From the NCBI GenBank assembly GCA_029582265.1, contig CM055834.1, positions 186,001 through 250,000 of the forward strand: 64,000 bases of DNA, written 5' to 3'. Positions 44,111-55,280 of this stretch are shown here, piece by piece. Both the position numbers and the translations under genes were made by a program. This DNA comes from Zoroaster sp. YZ-2022 (taxonomy: Eukaryota > Echinodermata > Asteroidea > Forcipulatida > Zoroasteridae). Each line of letters begins with the position of its first letter. Position 1 is the first letter of the stretch. The notes beneath the pieces were generated by a model. That model did no database searches. It had not been told where the DNA came from and saw nothing but the letters and a program-made list of their open reading frames with translations.

Positions 44111-45250
44111 ATAAAATACAACAATTCGAGTACATTTGTTTGTACTTGTACTCGTACTAATGGAAATTTACTGATATGTTGTTACCATCAAAATGTACTC
44201 ACACTACAAGTGACGAGTAATATCTTGTAATATCAACTCTCCATCCATACAGTAAAATCAGGGGGTGAAAAAACAGGGAGATGTGCAGTTCAAAATGTTC
44301 TAGCAATTTGTATATAGCCACAACCCTATGTACTTTAATACATAAAGAAGACACTTTTACAAAATAATTGTACAAGGCATGGTTAAATTGATTGCCAAAA
44401 TGACCCACCGTTATTTGGCGATTTTGGAAATTGTTATGTTAAGAATGTATGTGGTTTTGTTAAGAATCGATACGTAAAACTGTTAGTTCTGTAATACATT
44501 ATACATGTAGATGTAGCCGTATTGAAAAGCAGCCACCATTGTAATTTGAAAGTCAGTGCGTCATTATAATTATACCCCTAGCCCTTCGTTCAGTAATAAA
44601 ACGTGCGGAGAGAAGTGCGGAGAGAAAGCTTAATTCTACAAGTATACAAGTTCAGAATTTGCTAGAAGGATGATTTTGGTATAAAAGTGGGACACATTTG
44701 GTATAGAGGTAGGATTGGGAGTGAGTGTGTAAGACTTGTGGAGAAGTTTTTGTGGTTCTGCACGAATTCAGCGGCGCTTAAGAAGACAGTCTATTGAATA
44801 TTTTCCTTCGAACTGTGCGTTTTTATGGCGAGTCGTCCAGGAGTTGAGTTTTAAAATCAAAATCAGAACAGCGCGTATGTGACAGCTTTGCAAGCTGTTT
44901 TGTGCGACGCGCGACGCGGATTTCAGCCAATCAGAATGACGAAGCTTGGCATCACGCGCCTGAATCATGTACTAATAAGTGTTTCGTGTGTCCCCAAAAC
45001 GTGAATTTGCCCAATTCTATTTGGCTTTATTACTCACTATTTAATTAAAAATTATTTAATTTTTGTTTCCGTTTTGAAAACGAAATCCACGCGGGCATTT
45101 ATGAACAGTTTAACGCTTGTGGCCTTCGGCTTGGTCCTTATCGCCTGTGACCACGCCCAAAACCGACCGTTAACCTACGATAAAGACCGCGCGACAAAAC
45201 TGTTAGTTATTCCCTTGTTGTATTCTCACATACATATATGTTTTACTGAT
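44111..45250. other. Intronic DNA of the discoidin gene
   Basis: No exon or clear repeat recognised between the foldback and the MITE at 45255. A 66-codon minus frame at 44768 shows no domain. Confidence 0.5.
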
Positions 45251-45254
45251 GGAG

Positions 45255-45470
45255 ACTCCATACACTGTAAAACTGGGTGTTAAAACTACAACACCGGTGT
45301 TTATATTGGGAAAATCAACCAAAAACACCATGGAATGCAACCCGACCAATATAAACACCATGGAAAATTGGAGTTATTAACACCATTGGTGTTATTTTAT
45401 GACACCAGTTTTTGTCGGGTATGGAATCCGGACAAGGTGTTAATTAAACACTGTAATTAAACACAGCCAG
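45255..45470. mobile_element. MITE rich in ACACC/GGTGT
   Basis: Starts TACACTGTAAAACTGGGTG; the interior is a series of AACACC and GGTGTT motifs (e.g. AACACCATGG, TTGGTGTTATT); ends near GGTGTTAATTAAACACTGTA. It lies in intron 2 of the discoidin gene. Confidence 0.6.
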
Positions 45471-45549
45471 AATAGTCCCATGAAAACCGAAACTTAAACA
45501 AGATCTGCCTGTACTCTATACATTACGAGTAATACCAGAAGTTTATTAC

Positions 45550-45675
45550 CTATAGTATTAAGTCTAGCTTTCTGCGGTCCATGGTCTTCACGGTTTCCCC
45601 AATACGTCGAAGCTGTAATTTTGTCATCTGGGATGTCACCACTCTCCATACCAAGAGGTGTCTCAATCGAGCAAC
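45550..45675 (-). CDS. Discoidin (F5/8 type C) gene, exon 2
   Basis: 126 bases between a TCCTTTTAG acceptor and a TATAG|GTAATA donor, phase 1 at both ends. It encodes the domain's start: GCSIETPLGMESGDIPDDKI, TASTYWGN and HGPQKARLNT. Family hallmarks are the first Cys, PLGM(E), the I.D..ITAS strand and ARLN. It joins exon 1 (ending phase 1) and exon 3 (starting phase 1) without frame shift. F5/8C domains bind glycans or phospholipids on cell surfaces (family knowledge). Confidence 0.92.
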   Translation of the reverse strand, partial: VARLRHLLVWRVVTSQMTKLQLRRIGETVKTMDRRKLDLIL

Positions 45676-46399
45676 CTAAAAGGACATAACAAATCTCTTT
45701 TATCATATAAGTGAACTATAGGTTCACAAGATGGGTATAAATTGAATAGGCCTACAAATATACAAAATTAGTTTTGCTGGTGACAGTCCCGTTATGTTTT
45801 ACCTATACAAAGACAGGGGCGTAATTACCGATAGAGTTAGACAAATTGAGGCAAATGGGTGAGAACATTGAAAATGGGGGTAGTTGAGCGCACTCCCCTC
45901 AATACAAGAGAGAATAGGGTATCGTTTTGATGGAAACTTACATCTGGAGACCGCACTATTAAAATAACTGTGTTCGCAAAGGCTTTGAATATATAAAATA
46001 ACTACCTTATCTCAAGAATTATATAATTTCTACACTTGTTAGGGAAGAAACCCTTATTCAAACTTGATTGCTTAAATTGAATAGGAAAAGACGGTTCGTA
46101 CCATTTTTCTACTGTGATACACGAGCAAAGATGCACCTATTCCGTATCTATGCAGGAATTAATAACTTTATTGCGATCGAGGTTGAAAACATGTCAGGGG
46201 TCGTTCATTTCCCGTTATTATACAGTGCTTAAAACGGGTTATTTTTTAAAACCCAAATTCCTCACTTTCAAAGGTGTACGCAGTAATATTTTATCATTAT
46301 TTTGAACATTCTGATATAACGGTATTGCGTATACCTGCGTACGTTTGTACGCCTTTGAAAAAAGACGAACATAAAAATGAGTCTAAACTTTGACTTTAC

Positions 46400-46649
46400 C
46401 ATGTTCATTAATAATCCTAGTAGTCAGGTCCGAGACTGCCAATTGCAGCTGCTCCAACTGGCTTCTCATGTCGCCTCGCTCTCCACAAACAGGCTGGTTG
46501 ACTGTTACGACAACATTCGCAGAATCGCTGCAGTGTTCAGTGGTACTCACAGTATGGGAATTCGAATGTACAATAACCAAGGATAGAAAGAACAATAGCA
46601 CCAAGTTGAGATGTGACGACCCCATTTTTGATAAATTCACGACAACCAT
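46400..46649 (-). CDS. Discoidin gene, exon 1: signal peptide and short coiled coil
   Basis: ATG at 46649, with a second in-frame ATG at 46625 that gives the better signal peptide (MGSSHLNLVLLFFLSLVIVH). After cleavage come two Cys and a heptad-like RSQLEQLQLAVSDLTTRI helix that could mediate oligomers. It ends in phase 1 at CATG|GTAAAG, which fits exon 2 exactly. With exons 2 and 3 it makes 196 codons: secretion signal, helix, and about 110 residues of one F5/8C domain. It resembles lactadherin- or discoidin-like secreted lectins. In an invertebrate such proteins are plausible immune or adhesion lectins (inference). Confidence 0.85.
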
Positions 46650-46717
46650 TGTTTGAGATTATTCTTGGATGGTACGCAGAAAATTTACGGAATGATTGAA
46701 AAAATGAAATGCCGAGA

Positions 46718-46725
46718 TATTTATA
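46718..46725 (-). promoter_or_regulatory. TATA box of the discoidin gene
   Basis: TATAAATA on the minus strand, about 70 bases upstream of the ATG at 46649, giving an expected transcription start near 46690. No other core element identified. Confidence 0.65.
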
Positions 46726-46729
46726 CAAT

Positions 46730-47297
46730 TTGAAATGTGCAATAGATACGCCACTTTATTATTTGTATATACGAGCCATCACTGCCAATGGTTTATGTAT
46801 CAAAAATGTCACTGCAGTGATTGTCCAATCAGAAAGGATGTGAAAGGCCAGCGATGTTTTGTACGGAAAACAACACGTGGTTCATCACTGTTAGTGTTTG
46901 GTTAAGACGACTCACAAAATAAAATCTATAAAGCGAACGAATTTTGAAACATAATATTTCAATTTCAATTCAATTCAATTCAATTCAATATCATGTTTAT
47001 TTGTTGTTATACGAAAAAAAATCCACAAAATTTGGATATCGGAAACTGTGAATAAAAGCGATATCTCAAACGCGCTTGAATTTGATTGACAGCCTTCTGC
47101 AGGTTGCATTATTGTGTGGTCATGTGCAACCCAAGGACTAAAACGAGGGGTCCTGCGGCCCGCCTTTTATTAATTTGGTCCTAATCCTTGATGGATTTTT
47201 TTCGTTCAAAGTCTCAAATGAAAGCTCATAACTTCCTTAACCCCAGAAAAATCTGGTAAATCTACCTTTGCCATCGAATTTGCCCAAACACAGACAT
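46730..47297. other. Upstream region of the discoidin gene
   Basis: No ORF. (CAATT)n microsatellite at about 46961-46990. The last 50 bases (AATCTACCTTTGCCATCGAA, TTTGCCCAAACACAGACATAG) recur at 51345-51390 beyond the satellite array. Confidence 0.5.
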
Positions 47298-50200
47298 AGT
47301 GGCATAGATAGATGATTTCATTGGTTCAAACTAGCATACAGGGTGACATAGATAGATGCTTTCATTGGTTCAAACTAGCATACAGGGAGACATAGATAGA
47401 TGCTTTCATTGGTTCAAACTAGCATACAGGGTGACATAGATAGATGCTTTCATTGGTTCAAACTAGCATACAGGGTGTCATAGATAGATGCTTTCATTGG
47501 TCCAAACTAGCATACAGGGTGTCATAGATAGATGCTTTCATTAGTTCAAACTAGCATACAGGGTGTCATAGATAGATGCTTTCATTGGTTCAAACTAGCA
47601 TACAGGGTGACATAGATAGTTGCTTTCATTGGTTCAAACTAGCATACAGGGTGACATAGATAGTTGCTTTCATTGGTTCAAACTAGCATACAGGGTGACA
47701 TAGATAGTTGCTTTCATTGGTTCAAACTAGCATACAGGGTGTCATAGATAGATGCTTTCATTGGTCCAAACTAGCATACAGGGTGTCATAGATAGATGCT
47801 TTCATTAGTTCAAACTAGCATACAGGGTGTCATAGATAGATGCTTTCATTGGTTCAAACTAGCATACAGGGTGACATAGATAGTTGCTTTCATTGGTTCA
47901 AACTAGCATACAGGGTGACATAGATAGTTGCTTTCATTGGTTCAAACTAGCATACAGGGTGACATAGATAGATGCTTTCATTGGTTCAAACTAGCATACA
48001 GGGTGTCATAGATAGATGCTTTCATTGGTTCAAACTAGCATACAGGGTGTCATAGATAGATGCTTTCATTGGTTCAAACTAGCATACAGGGTGTCACAGA
48101 CAGTTGCTTTCATTGGTTCAAACTAGCATACAGGGTGACATAGATAGTTGCTTTCATCGGTTCAAACTAGCATACAGGGTGACATAGATAGTTGCTTTCA
48201 TTGGTTCAAACTAGCATACAGGGTGGCATAGATAGTTGCTTTCATTGGTTCAAACTAGCATACAGGGTGGCATAGATAGTTGCTTTCATTGGTTCAAACT
48301 AGCATACAGGGTGACATAGATAGTTGCTTTCATTGGTTCAAACTAGCATACAGGGTGACATAGATAGTTGCTTTCATTGGTTCAAACTAGCATACAGGGT
48401 GTCATAGATAGATGCTTTCATTGGTCCAAACTAGCATACAGGGTGTCATAGATAGATGCTTTCATTAGTTCAAACTAGCATACAGGGTGTCATAGATAGA
48501 TGCTTTCATTGGTTCAAACTAGCATACAGGGTGACATAGATAGTTGCCTTCATTGGTTCAAACTAGCATACAGGGTGACATAGATAGTTGCTTTCATTGG
48601 TTCAAACTAGCATACAGGGTGACATAGATAGATGCTTTCATTGGTTCAAACTAGCATACAGGGTGTCATAGATAGATGCTTTCATTGGTTCAAACTAGCA
48701 TACAGGGTGTCATAGATAGATGCTTTCATTGGTTCAAACTAGCATACAGGGTGTCACAGACAGTTGCTTTCATTGGTTCAAACTAGCATACAGGGTGACA
48801 TAGATAGTTGCTTTCATCGGTTCAAACTAGCATACAGGGTGACATAGATAGTTGCTTTCATTGGTTCAAACTAGCATACAGGGTGGCATAGATAGTTGCT
48901 TTCATTGGTTCAAACTAGCATACAGGGTGGCATAGATAGTTGCTTTCATTGGTTCAAACTAGCATACAGGGTGGCATAGATAGTTGCTTTCATTGGTTCA
49001 AACTAGCATACAGGGTGTCATAGATAGATGCTTTCATTGGTTCAAACTAGCATACAGGGTGTCATAGATAGATGCTTTCATTGGTTCAAACTAGCATACA
49101 GGGTGTCACAGACAGTTGCTTTCATTGGTTCAAACTAGCATACAGGGTGTCATAGATAGATGCTTTCATTGGTTCAAACTAGCATACAGGGTGTCACAGA
49201 CAGTTGCTTTCATTGGTTCAAACTAGCATACAGGGTGGCATAGATAGTTGCTTTCATTGGTTCAAACTAGCATACAGGGTGACATAGATAGATGCTTTCA
49301 TTGGTTCAAACTAGCATACAGGGTGGCATAGATAGTTGCTTTCATTGGTTCAAACTAGCATACAGGGTGACATAGATAGATGCTTTCATTGGTTCAAACT
49401 AGCATACAGGGTGGCATAGATAGTTGCTTTCATTGGTTCAAACTAGCATACAGGGTGACATAGATAGATGCTTTCATTGGTTCAAACTAGCATACAGGGT
49501 GACATAGATAGATGCTTTCATTGGTTCAAACTAGCATACAGGGTGGCATAGATAGATGCTTTCATTGGTTCAAACTAGCATACAGGGTGTCATAGATAGA
49601 TGCTTTCATTGGTTCAAACTAGCATACAGGGTGTCACAGACAGTTGCTTTCATTGGTTCAAACTAGCATACAGGGTGTCATAGATAGATGCTTTCATTGG
49701 TTCAAACTAGCATACAGGGTGTCACAGACAGTTGCTTTCATTGGTTCAAACTAGCATACAGGGTGGCATAGATAGTTGCTTTCATTGGTTCAAACTAGCA
49801 TACAGGGTGACATAGATAGATGCTTTCATTGGTTCAAACTAGCATACAGGGTGTCACAGACAGTTGCTTTCATTGGTTCAAACTAGCATACAGGGTGGCA
49901 TAGATAGTTGCTTTCATTGGTTCAAACTAGCATACAGGGTGACATAGATAGATGCTTTCATTGGTTCAAACTAGCATACAGGGTGTCACAGACAGTTGCT
50001 TTCATTGGTTCAAACTAGCATACAGGGTGTCATAGATAGATGCTTTCATTGGTTCAAACTAGCATACAGGGTGACATAGATAGTTGCTTTCATTGGTTCA
50101 AACTAGCATACAGGGTGTCATAGATAGATGCTTTCATTGGTTCAAACTAGCATACAGGGTGACATAGATAGATGCTTTCATTGGTTCAAACTAGCATACA

Positions 50201-51012
50201 GGGTGTCACAGACAGTTGCTTTCATTGGTTCAAACTAGCATACAGGGTGACATAGATAGATGCTTTCATTGGTTCAAACTAGCATACAGGGTGTCACAGA
50301 CAGTTGCTTTCATTGGTTCAAACTAGCATACAGGGTGGCATAGATAGTTGCTTTCATTGGTTCAAACTAGCATACAGGGTGACACAGACAGTTGATTTCA
50401 TTGGTCCAAACTAGCATACAGGGTGGCATAGATAGTTGCTTTCATTGGTTCAAACTAGCATACAGGGTGTCACAGACAGTTGATTTCATTGGTCCAAACT
50501 AGCATACAGGGTGGCATAGATAGTTGCTTTCATTGGTTCAAACTAGCATACAGGGTGACATAGATAGATGCTTTCATTGGTTCAAACTAGCATACAGGGT
50601 GACATAGATAGATGCTTTCATTGGTTCAAACTAGCATACAGGGTGACGTAGATAGTTGCTTTCTTTGGTTCAAACTAGCATACAGGGTGACGTAGATAGT
50701 TGCTTTCATTGGTTCAAACTAGCATACAGGGTGTCACAGACAGTTGATTTCATTGGTCCAAACTAGCATACAGGGTGGCATAGATAGTTGCTTTCATTGG
50801 TTCAAACTAGCATACAGGGTGACATAGACAGTTGATTTCATTGGTTCAAACTAGCATACAGGGTGACATAGATAGTTGCTTTCATTGGTCCAAACTAGCA
50901 TACAGGGTGGCATAGACAGTTGATTTCATTGGTTCAAACTAGCATACAGGGTGACATAGATAGATGCTTTCATTGGTTCAAACTAGCATACAGGGTGACA
51001 TAGATAGTTGCA
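47298..51012 (+). repeat. 44-bp satellite array, ~84 units
   Basis: The unit is CATAGATAGATGCTTTCATT plus GGTTCAAACTAGCATACAGG plus GTGA/GTGT/GTGG. Units vary at few positions: GACATAGATAG, GTCATAGATAG, GTCACAGACAG or GGCATAGATAG, then ATGC or TTGC. Variants are arranged in patterns: 47641-48300 and 48301-48960 are near-identical copies 660 bp (15 units) apart, and a 264-bp (6-unit) step occurs at the start. Later units mix GTCACAGACAG and GATTTC variants. No spacers differ from repeats, so it is not a CRISPR array. All six frames lack long ORFs. Confidence 0.97.
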
Positions 51013-51439
51013 GTTTTTTTCTCACTCTCTATGTTTATGGAGAGGGTGAGCAGAGGCCCCTGGATCTGCCACTGGATTCCAGCATAAAATGAAACATGAT
51101 ACTGAAAGTACCGTCTGTGGTTTCCTGTAATGTAAACAAATAGGGCAAAAACGGAAACACAAACACACAAGATAAAAACAAACATATCCTCACTTTCCTT
51201 TGTTCCAGATCACAAAGAAAGTGAAGGACAAATTGTGAATAGATCAACTTCCACTGTTACATCTGGCTCTGAACCTTATAATTTAAACAAACATGGCCTA
51301 AACGGGAAAAAAACATATCCTCACTTTCTGTTGTTCCTGAGCTGGTAAATCTACCTTTATCATCAAATTTGCCCAAACACAGACATAGTTGCACAGATAG
51401 TTGCTTTTGTTGGTTCAAACTATCACACAGGGTGACATC

Positions 51440-51584
51440 ATGGGCGGATCCAGAACATTTTTTAGGGGGGGGGGGGGCTGAGAATCAAAAACAATTATTT
51501 TTCAGTACTACAAAAATTACAATGAAATAATCAAAGGGAGAGAAAAACAAAGCACACTGTGGGAATGGGAGTGCGTTTTTCCTC

Positions 51585-51632
<48 letters not shown>

Positions 51633-51722
51633 CTCTCCTTAAAAAAAAAAAGGATTTTAGGGGGGGGGGGCTACAGCCCCCTTAGCCCCTCCCCCCCCCC
51701 CCCCTGGATCCGCCAATGGACA
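51440..51722. mobile_element. TIR element inserted in a satellite monomer
   Basis: Left GGGCGGATCCAGAA, right CTGGATCCGCCAATG, inverted. G-rich left arm, C-rich right arm and a (CT)n core at 51588-51628. It splits a monomer between GTGACAT and ATAGATAG. Confidence 0.8.
51588..51628 (+). repeat. (CT)n microsatellite
   Basis: About 20 uninterrupted CT units. Confidence 0.95.
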
Positions 51723-51790
51723 ATAGATAGTTGCTTTCGTTGGTTCAAACTATCACACAGGGTGACATAGATAGTTGCTTTCGTTGGTTC

Positions 51791-52124
51791 TGGAGTGGTA
51801 TTTGTTTTAATATGTTTAATTATTGAGAATACCGCGTTTAAAGTTTGACCTTTTGCCCTGTAAAAGTTGTACGTTTATCACACACGTACAACCAAAAACT
51901 GTTTGAATGCTTAAGTGGTTTATATTTGGCGTCCCATAGCAGTTTTTTCTTACTCTCTATTTTTGTGGAGAGGGTGAGCAGCGACCTCTGAAGTTTTCCC
52001 TTCCTTACTCTGAAAATCCTGGCTACGCCACTGATGTCAGTCTGGAAATTGGCTTCCACACCCCCAAAGAAAATGCCTTAGCTCCTGCCCTGAATATTGG
52101 AAGGCATGCAGGCCCCTATGTCGC
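51791..52124. other. Non-coding repeat tails
   Basis: GGAGAGGGTGAGCAG near 51967 also occurs at 51040; both are followed by CTGGATC- or CTGGCTACGCCACTG-like ends of an old element. Nothing else supported. Confidence 0.5.
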
Positions 52125-52466
52125 GGCTACGCGCTCGCACAGACGCGAATCTACAATCTTATAGACTTGTTTTGACACTGGAATAAGAATCGACCACCTC
52201 ATTTCTCTGTTGGCGTCTATTGGTTTTGTAATTGAGGCCCCTTGAGTTGGGTTTTATTGTTGAAGTCCGTATACGCTTTTGGTAAAGTGTATCCATACTT
52301 AATAACAAAAATGTGAACATTGCGGGGGGGGGGGATCAGGCAAGTGAAGATAAAACGGTGTGGGGGGGGGGGGTCTTGGGCCCACCCAAGAGCCCCAGAA
52401 GTTTAATGGTTCTAGAGGCTCTGTGATGCAAATGTGCCAATGTTTTAAACATAAAAATCATGAAGA

Positions 52467-52775
52467 TATGGAGTGTCGTGGCCGAGCGGTCTGGCTTGCC
52501 GGGCTCAAGTTCTGGTGTTAGCAGCAGAATGTGGGTTCGAGTCCCAGCCGTGACACTTGTGTCCTTGAGCAAGACACTTAACCATAATTGCTTATAGGGG
52601 CAGAGGCAGTTTAACAACTGCCTTGTTCTGGACTAGTTACCCCTCCCAGTCCTATTTGCACCGTGAAGAGGCTGGTTATTAACTTGTCTTGTTTCGGTGC
52701 GAGGGGCTGGTTTCTTCAGTGTGGAGTCGTTGTAACAACTCAATGACTGAGTAGCCCCCACCTTAATAATAAATA
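52467..52775 (+). mobile_element. tRNA-derived SINE with a different 3' half
   Basis: Head GGAGTGTCGTGGCCGAGCGG, B box GGGTTCGAGTCCC, core TTGAGCAAGACACTTAACC as in the other copies. The 3' half differs: GGGGCAGAGGCAG, GGGGCTGGTTTCTTCAGTG, ending CTTAATAATAAATAATAAT. So two SINE subfamilies share one tRNA head. Confidence 0.85.
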
Positions 52776-53128
52776 ATAATGTGCGGACTTATATAGCGAA
52801 CGTATCCACCAACTGAGTGGTGCTCAAGGCGCATTATATTATTACCCCTGCTCATAAGGCTCATAAGGCTCATAAATCATTCCTGAAACCATCTCAGCTC
52901 CCTGGGGAGTATACAGCTCAATTGCTGCCATTACAGTGCATATAGGGCTAATCAACCAACTCTGCCCTCACAGGTACCCATTTAACCCCTGGGTGGAGAG
53001 AAGCAATTATGGTTAAGTGTCTTGCTCAAGGACACAAGTGTCACGGCCGGGTTTCGAACCCACATTCTGCTGCTAACACCAGAACTTGAGTCCGGTAAGC
53101 TAGACCGCTCGGCCACGACACTCCACCT
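52776..53128 (-). mobile_element. tRNA-derived SINE, complete
   Basis: Tail (AAT)n directly abuts the tail of the plus-strand SINE; GCGCTATATAAGTCC-like 3' end (here TTATATAGCGAACG), core and head ending GTCGTGGCCGAGCGG. It contains a triple AAGGCTCAT microduplication also found in the 16235 copy. Confidence 0.88.
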
Positions 53129-53529
53129 TGGAGTGGCCATTGGCCTTGTGTGGGGCGAATTGCATAAACAATTTTTTTTTTTAAGTATTATAAATTGTTA
53201 GCAAACTTTTGTTACAAGCAGGGAAATATTGGCGAGGGGGATGATTTGCATTGGCCCCCCCCCCCCGTCCCCCTCTATAATCATCCCCGGGATTTCAGTT
53301 TGTTTGGATAGATTTTTCAGGTTCATTCTAACGAGGAAGTCAGGATATGATTATTTTCTCTTAGTTCAATTGCCAGTTGCCAAATCATTGTTATTCTTTG
53401 CTCGTGTTAAGGTAATTTGCTGTGAATTAAAGGGGCGATATCGTTACGGTCAGAACAGACTTTCAACAGGGCATGCTGCTGTATTATCTATCATAAATTA
53501 CTCTTGATTCTCATGTAAATTTGAAGACA

Positions 53530-53904
53530 TCATAAAAAGTTACAATAAATAATTATAAATAAATACAAATTTCACATTCAAATCGTTCACATTGTCCATG
53601 CACCTTACATTGATTTGGTTTTCAGAGAACGTACAGTATCTCATTAACCACAACAGATAATTTCTTTATTTTGTCATGATCATACTGCAGCATTTAAATT
53701 ACATGATATTTTTGATAATGTACCTGACCCTAACTTAACCTGTAACCCGGACACCATGCGTCCGTCTTGAAAAGGTTACTCACTCAAAACTTCTGAAATG
53801 AAACGAACTTGTTAAATTGACAATGTTTGATTATTTTCTGGCGGTCCACTTATGCCAATTATCTATTGCTATATGTGGTCAGGTCAGAGGCCAAACCATA
53901 TCTG
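53530..53904. other. Non-coding, no feature recognised
   Basis: AT-rich; nothing supported. Confidence 0.4.
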
Positions 53905-54645
53905 CCGAGTAGCCAGGGATCAAGCCCGGGTCAGATGCAAACAACCTGGGTAACGGCAGTAGCGGGGATCACACAACTTGGGACACAAGCCTTTTTTTAC
54001 GTGGTTGTACACAACGTAGCTAGGGATCAAGCCCCGGTCAGATGCAAACAACCTGGGTAACGGCAGTAGCGGGGATCACACAACTTGGGACACAAGCCTA
54101 GTACGTGGTTGTACACAACGTAGCTAGGGATCAAGCTCCGGTCAGATGCAAACAACCTGGGTAACGTCAGTAGCAGGGATCACACAACTTGGGACACAAG
54201 CCTTTTTTTACGTGGTTGTACACAACGTAGCTAGGGATCAAGCCCGGGTCAGATGCAAACAACCTGGGTAACGGCAGTAGCGGGGATCACACAACTTGGG
54301 ACACAAGCCTTTCACGTGGTTGTACACAACGTAGCTAGGGATCAAGCCCCGGTCAGATGCAAACAACCTGGGTAACGGCAGTAGCGGGTATCACACAACT
54401 TGGGACACAAGCCTTTTTTTACGTGGTTGTACACAACGTAGCTAGGGATCAAGCCCCGGTCCGATGCAAACAACCTGGGTAACGTCAGTAGCAGTGATCA
54501 CACAAAAGCCTTTTTTACGTGGTTGTACACAACGTAGCTAGGGATCAAGCCCCGGTCAGATGCAAACAACCTGGGTAACGGCAGTAGCGGGGATCACACA
54601 ACTTGGGACACAAGCCTTTTACGTGGTTGTACACAAAGTAGATTT
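53905..54645 (+). repeat. ~106-bp tandem repeat, 7 units
   Basis: The unit contains AGGGATCAAGCCCCGGTCAG, ATGCAAACAACCTGGGTAAC, GGCAGTAGCGGGGATCACAC, AACTTGGGACACAAGCC and ACGTGGTTGTACACAACGTAG. Units differ mainly in a T-run of 2 to 7 before ACGTGG; unit 6 has a 13-base deletion. Confidence 0.93.
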
Positions 54646-54718
54646 ATAGGAAGAAACTGACCTGAAATATTATATAAACGGGTAGCGAGCAAAGAAAAAT
54701 TGGCTGATGCTGAATTTC

Positions 54719-54750
54719 ACATACATACATACATACACACATACATGTCA
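54719..54750 (+). repeat. (CATA)n microsatellite
   Basis: CATACATACATACATACACA and following bases, between the 106-bp array and the MITE. Confidence 0.85.
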
Positions 54751-54810
54751 AAGCCTCTGATGAAGGTCCGGATTGGATCGAAAGCTAAGGCCACCCTCTC
54801 GATTTAATTT

Positions 54811-55280
54811 ATATATATATATGACATAAAACACAATAAAGGGGGCCACTTTCCTACCGTCACGTTAGCAGTTTTTCTAATGGTTGTATTTTTTTTAAAT
54901 ATCTGAAACCACCCAAAAAGAATTTCAACATTTGAATAGACATGCATGGTTATCCTAAAGATAATTTGAGTTGATTATTACTATTATTTTTTTAATTACC
55001 CTAAAATTTCCATCAACAAATGGACGGAAAAGTGAGGTAACTTTTTCAGTCCAATTTTTATGGAAATTTGAGGGTAAAAAAAATTAATAAAAAAATAAAA
55101 AAATAAAATAAATCAACTCAAATTAGTTCTAGTATAAGCCTGCATGTCCATTCACATGTTGAAACACTTTTTGGTCGGTTTCAGGTACTTAAAAATAAAT
55201 AACAACCATTGGAAAAACTGCTAACGTGACGGATACGAAGTGGCCCCCTTTATTGTGTTTTATGTCATATATATATATAT
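54811..55280. mobile_element. MITE with ~200-bp terminal inverted repeats
   Basis: Left (AT)n ATGACATAAAACACAATAAA, GGGGGCCACTT and CGTCACGTTAGCAGTTTTTC; right arm the inverse (GCTAACGTGACGG, AAGTGGCCCCC, TTGTGTTTTATGTCAT). The AT-run on both sides may be the target site. No ORF. Confidence 0.9.

Larger units (their letters stand above)
51375..51790 (+). repeat. Diverged satellite monomers beyond the array
   Basis: Monomers with TTGCTTTTGTTGGTTCAAAC and TATCACACAGGGTGACA, older than the main array, at 51380-51440 and 51720-51790. The stretch before them matches the left flank of the main array. Confidence 0.8.
52125..53490. repeat. Repeat shared with 32600-33590, split by SINEs
   Basis: The left part, 52125-52460, and the right part, 53190-53490, match the other copy. 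The two SINEs in between are absent there. Poly-G at 52323-52372 and poly-C at 53255-53267. Confidence 0.85.

Noticed and set aside
43061..44114. Frames with repeated FRGNEML or FPRNNIS peptides
   Set aside because: Translation of the 21-bp foldback motif in several frames; not coding.
46390..46656. Plus-strand frame opposite discoidin exon 1
   Set aside because: Antisense shadow; the minus strand has the signal peptide, splice donor and TATA box.
47298..51012. CRISPR-like array (regular repeats of fixed size)
   Set aside because: The whole 44-bp unit is repeated; there are no unique spacers, and the setting is an animal genome. It is a satellite.
52490..52560. Functional tRNA gene (Leu/Ser-like head)
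   Set aside because: A and B boxes are present, but the arms do not complete a cloverleaf and the sequence continues as a SINE found several times in the window.
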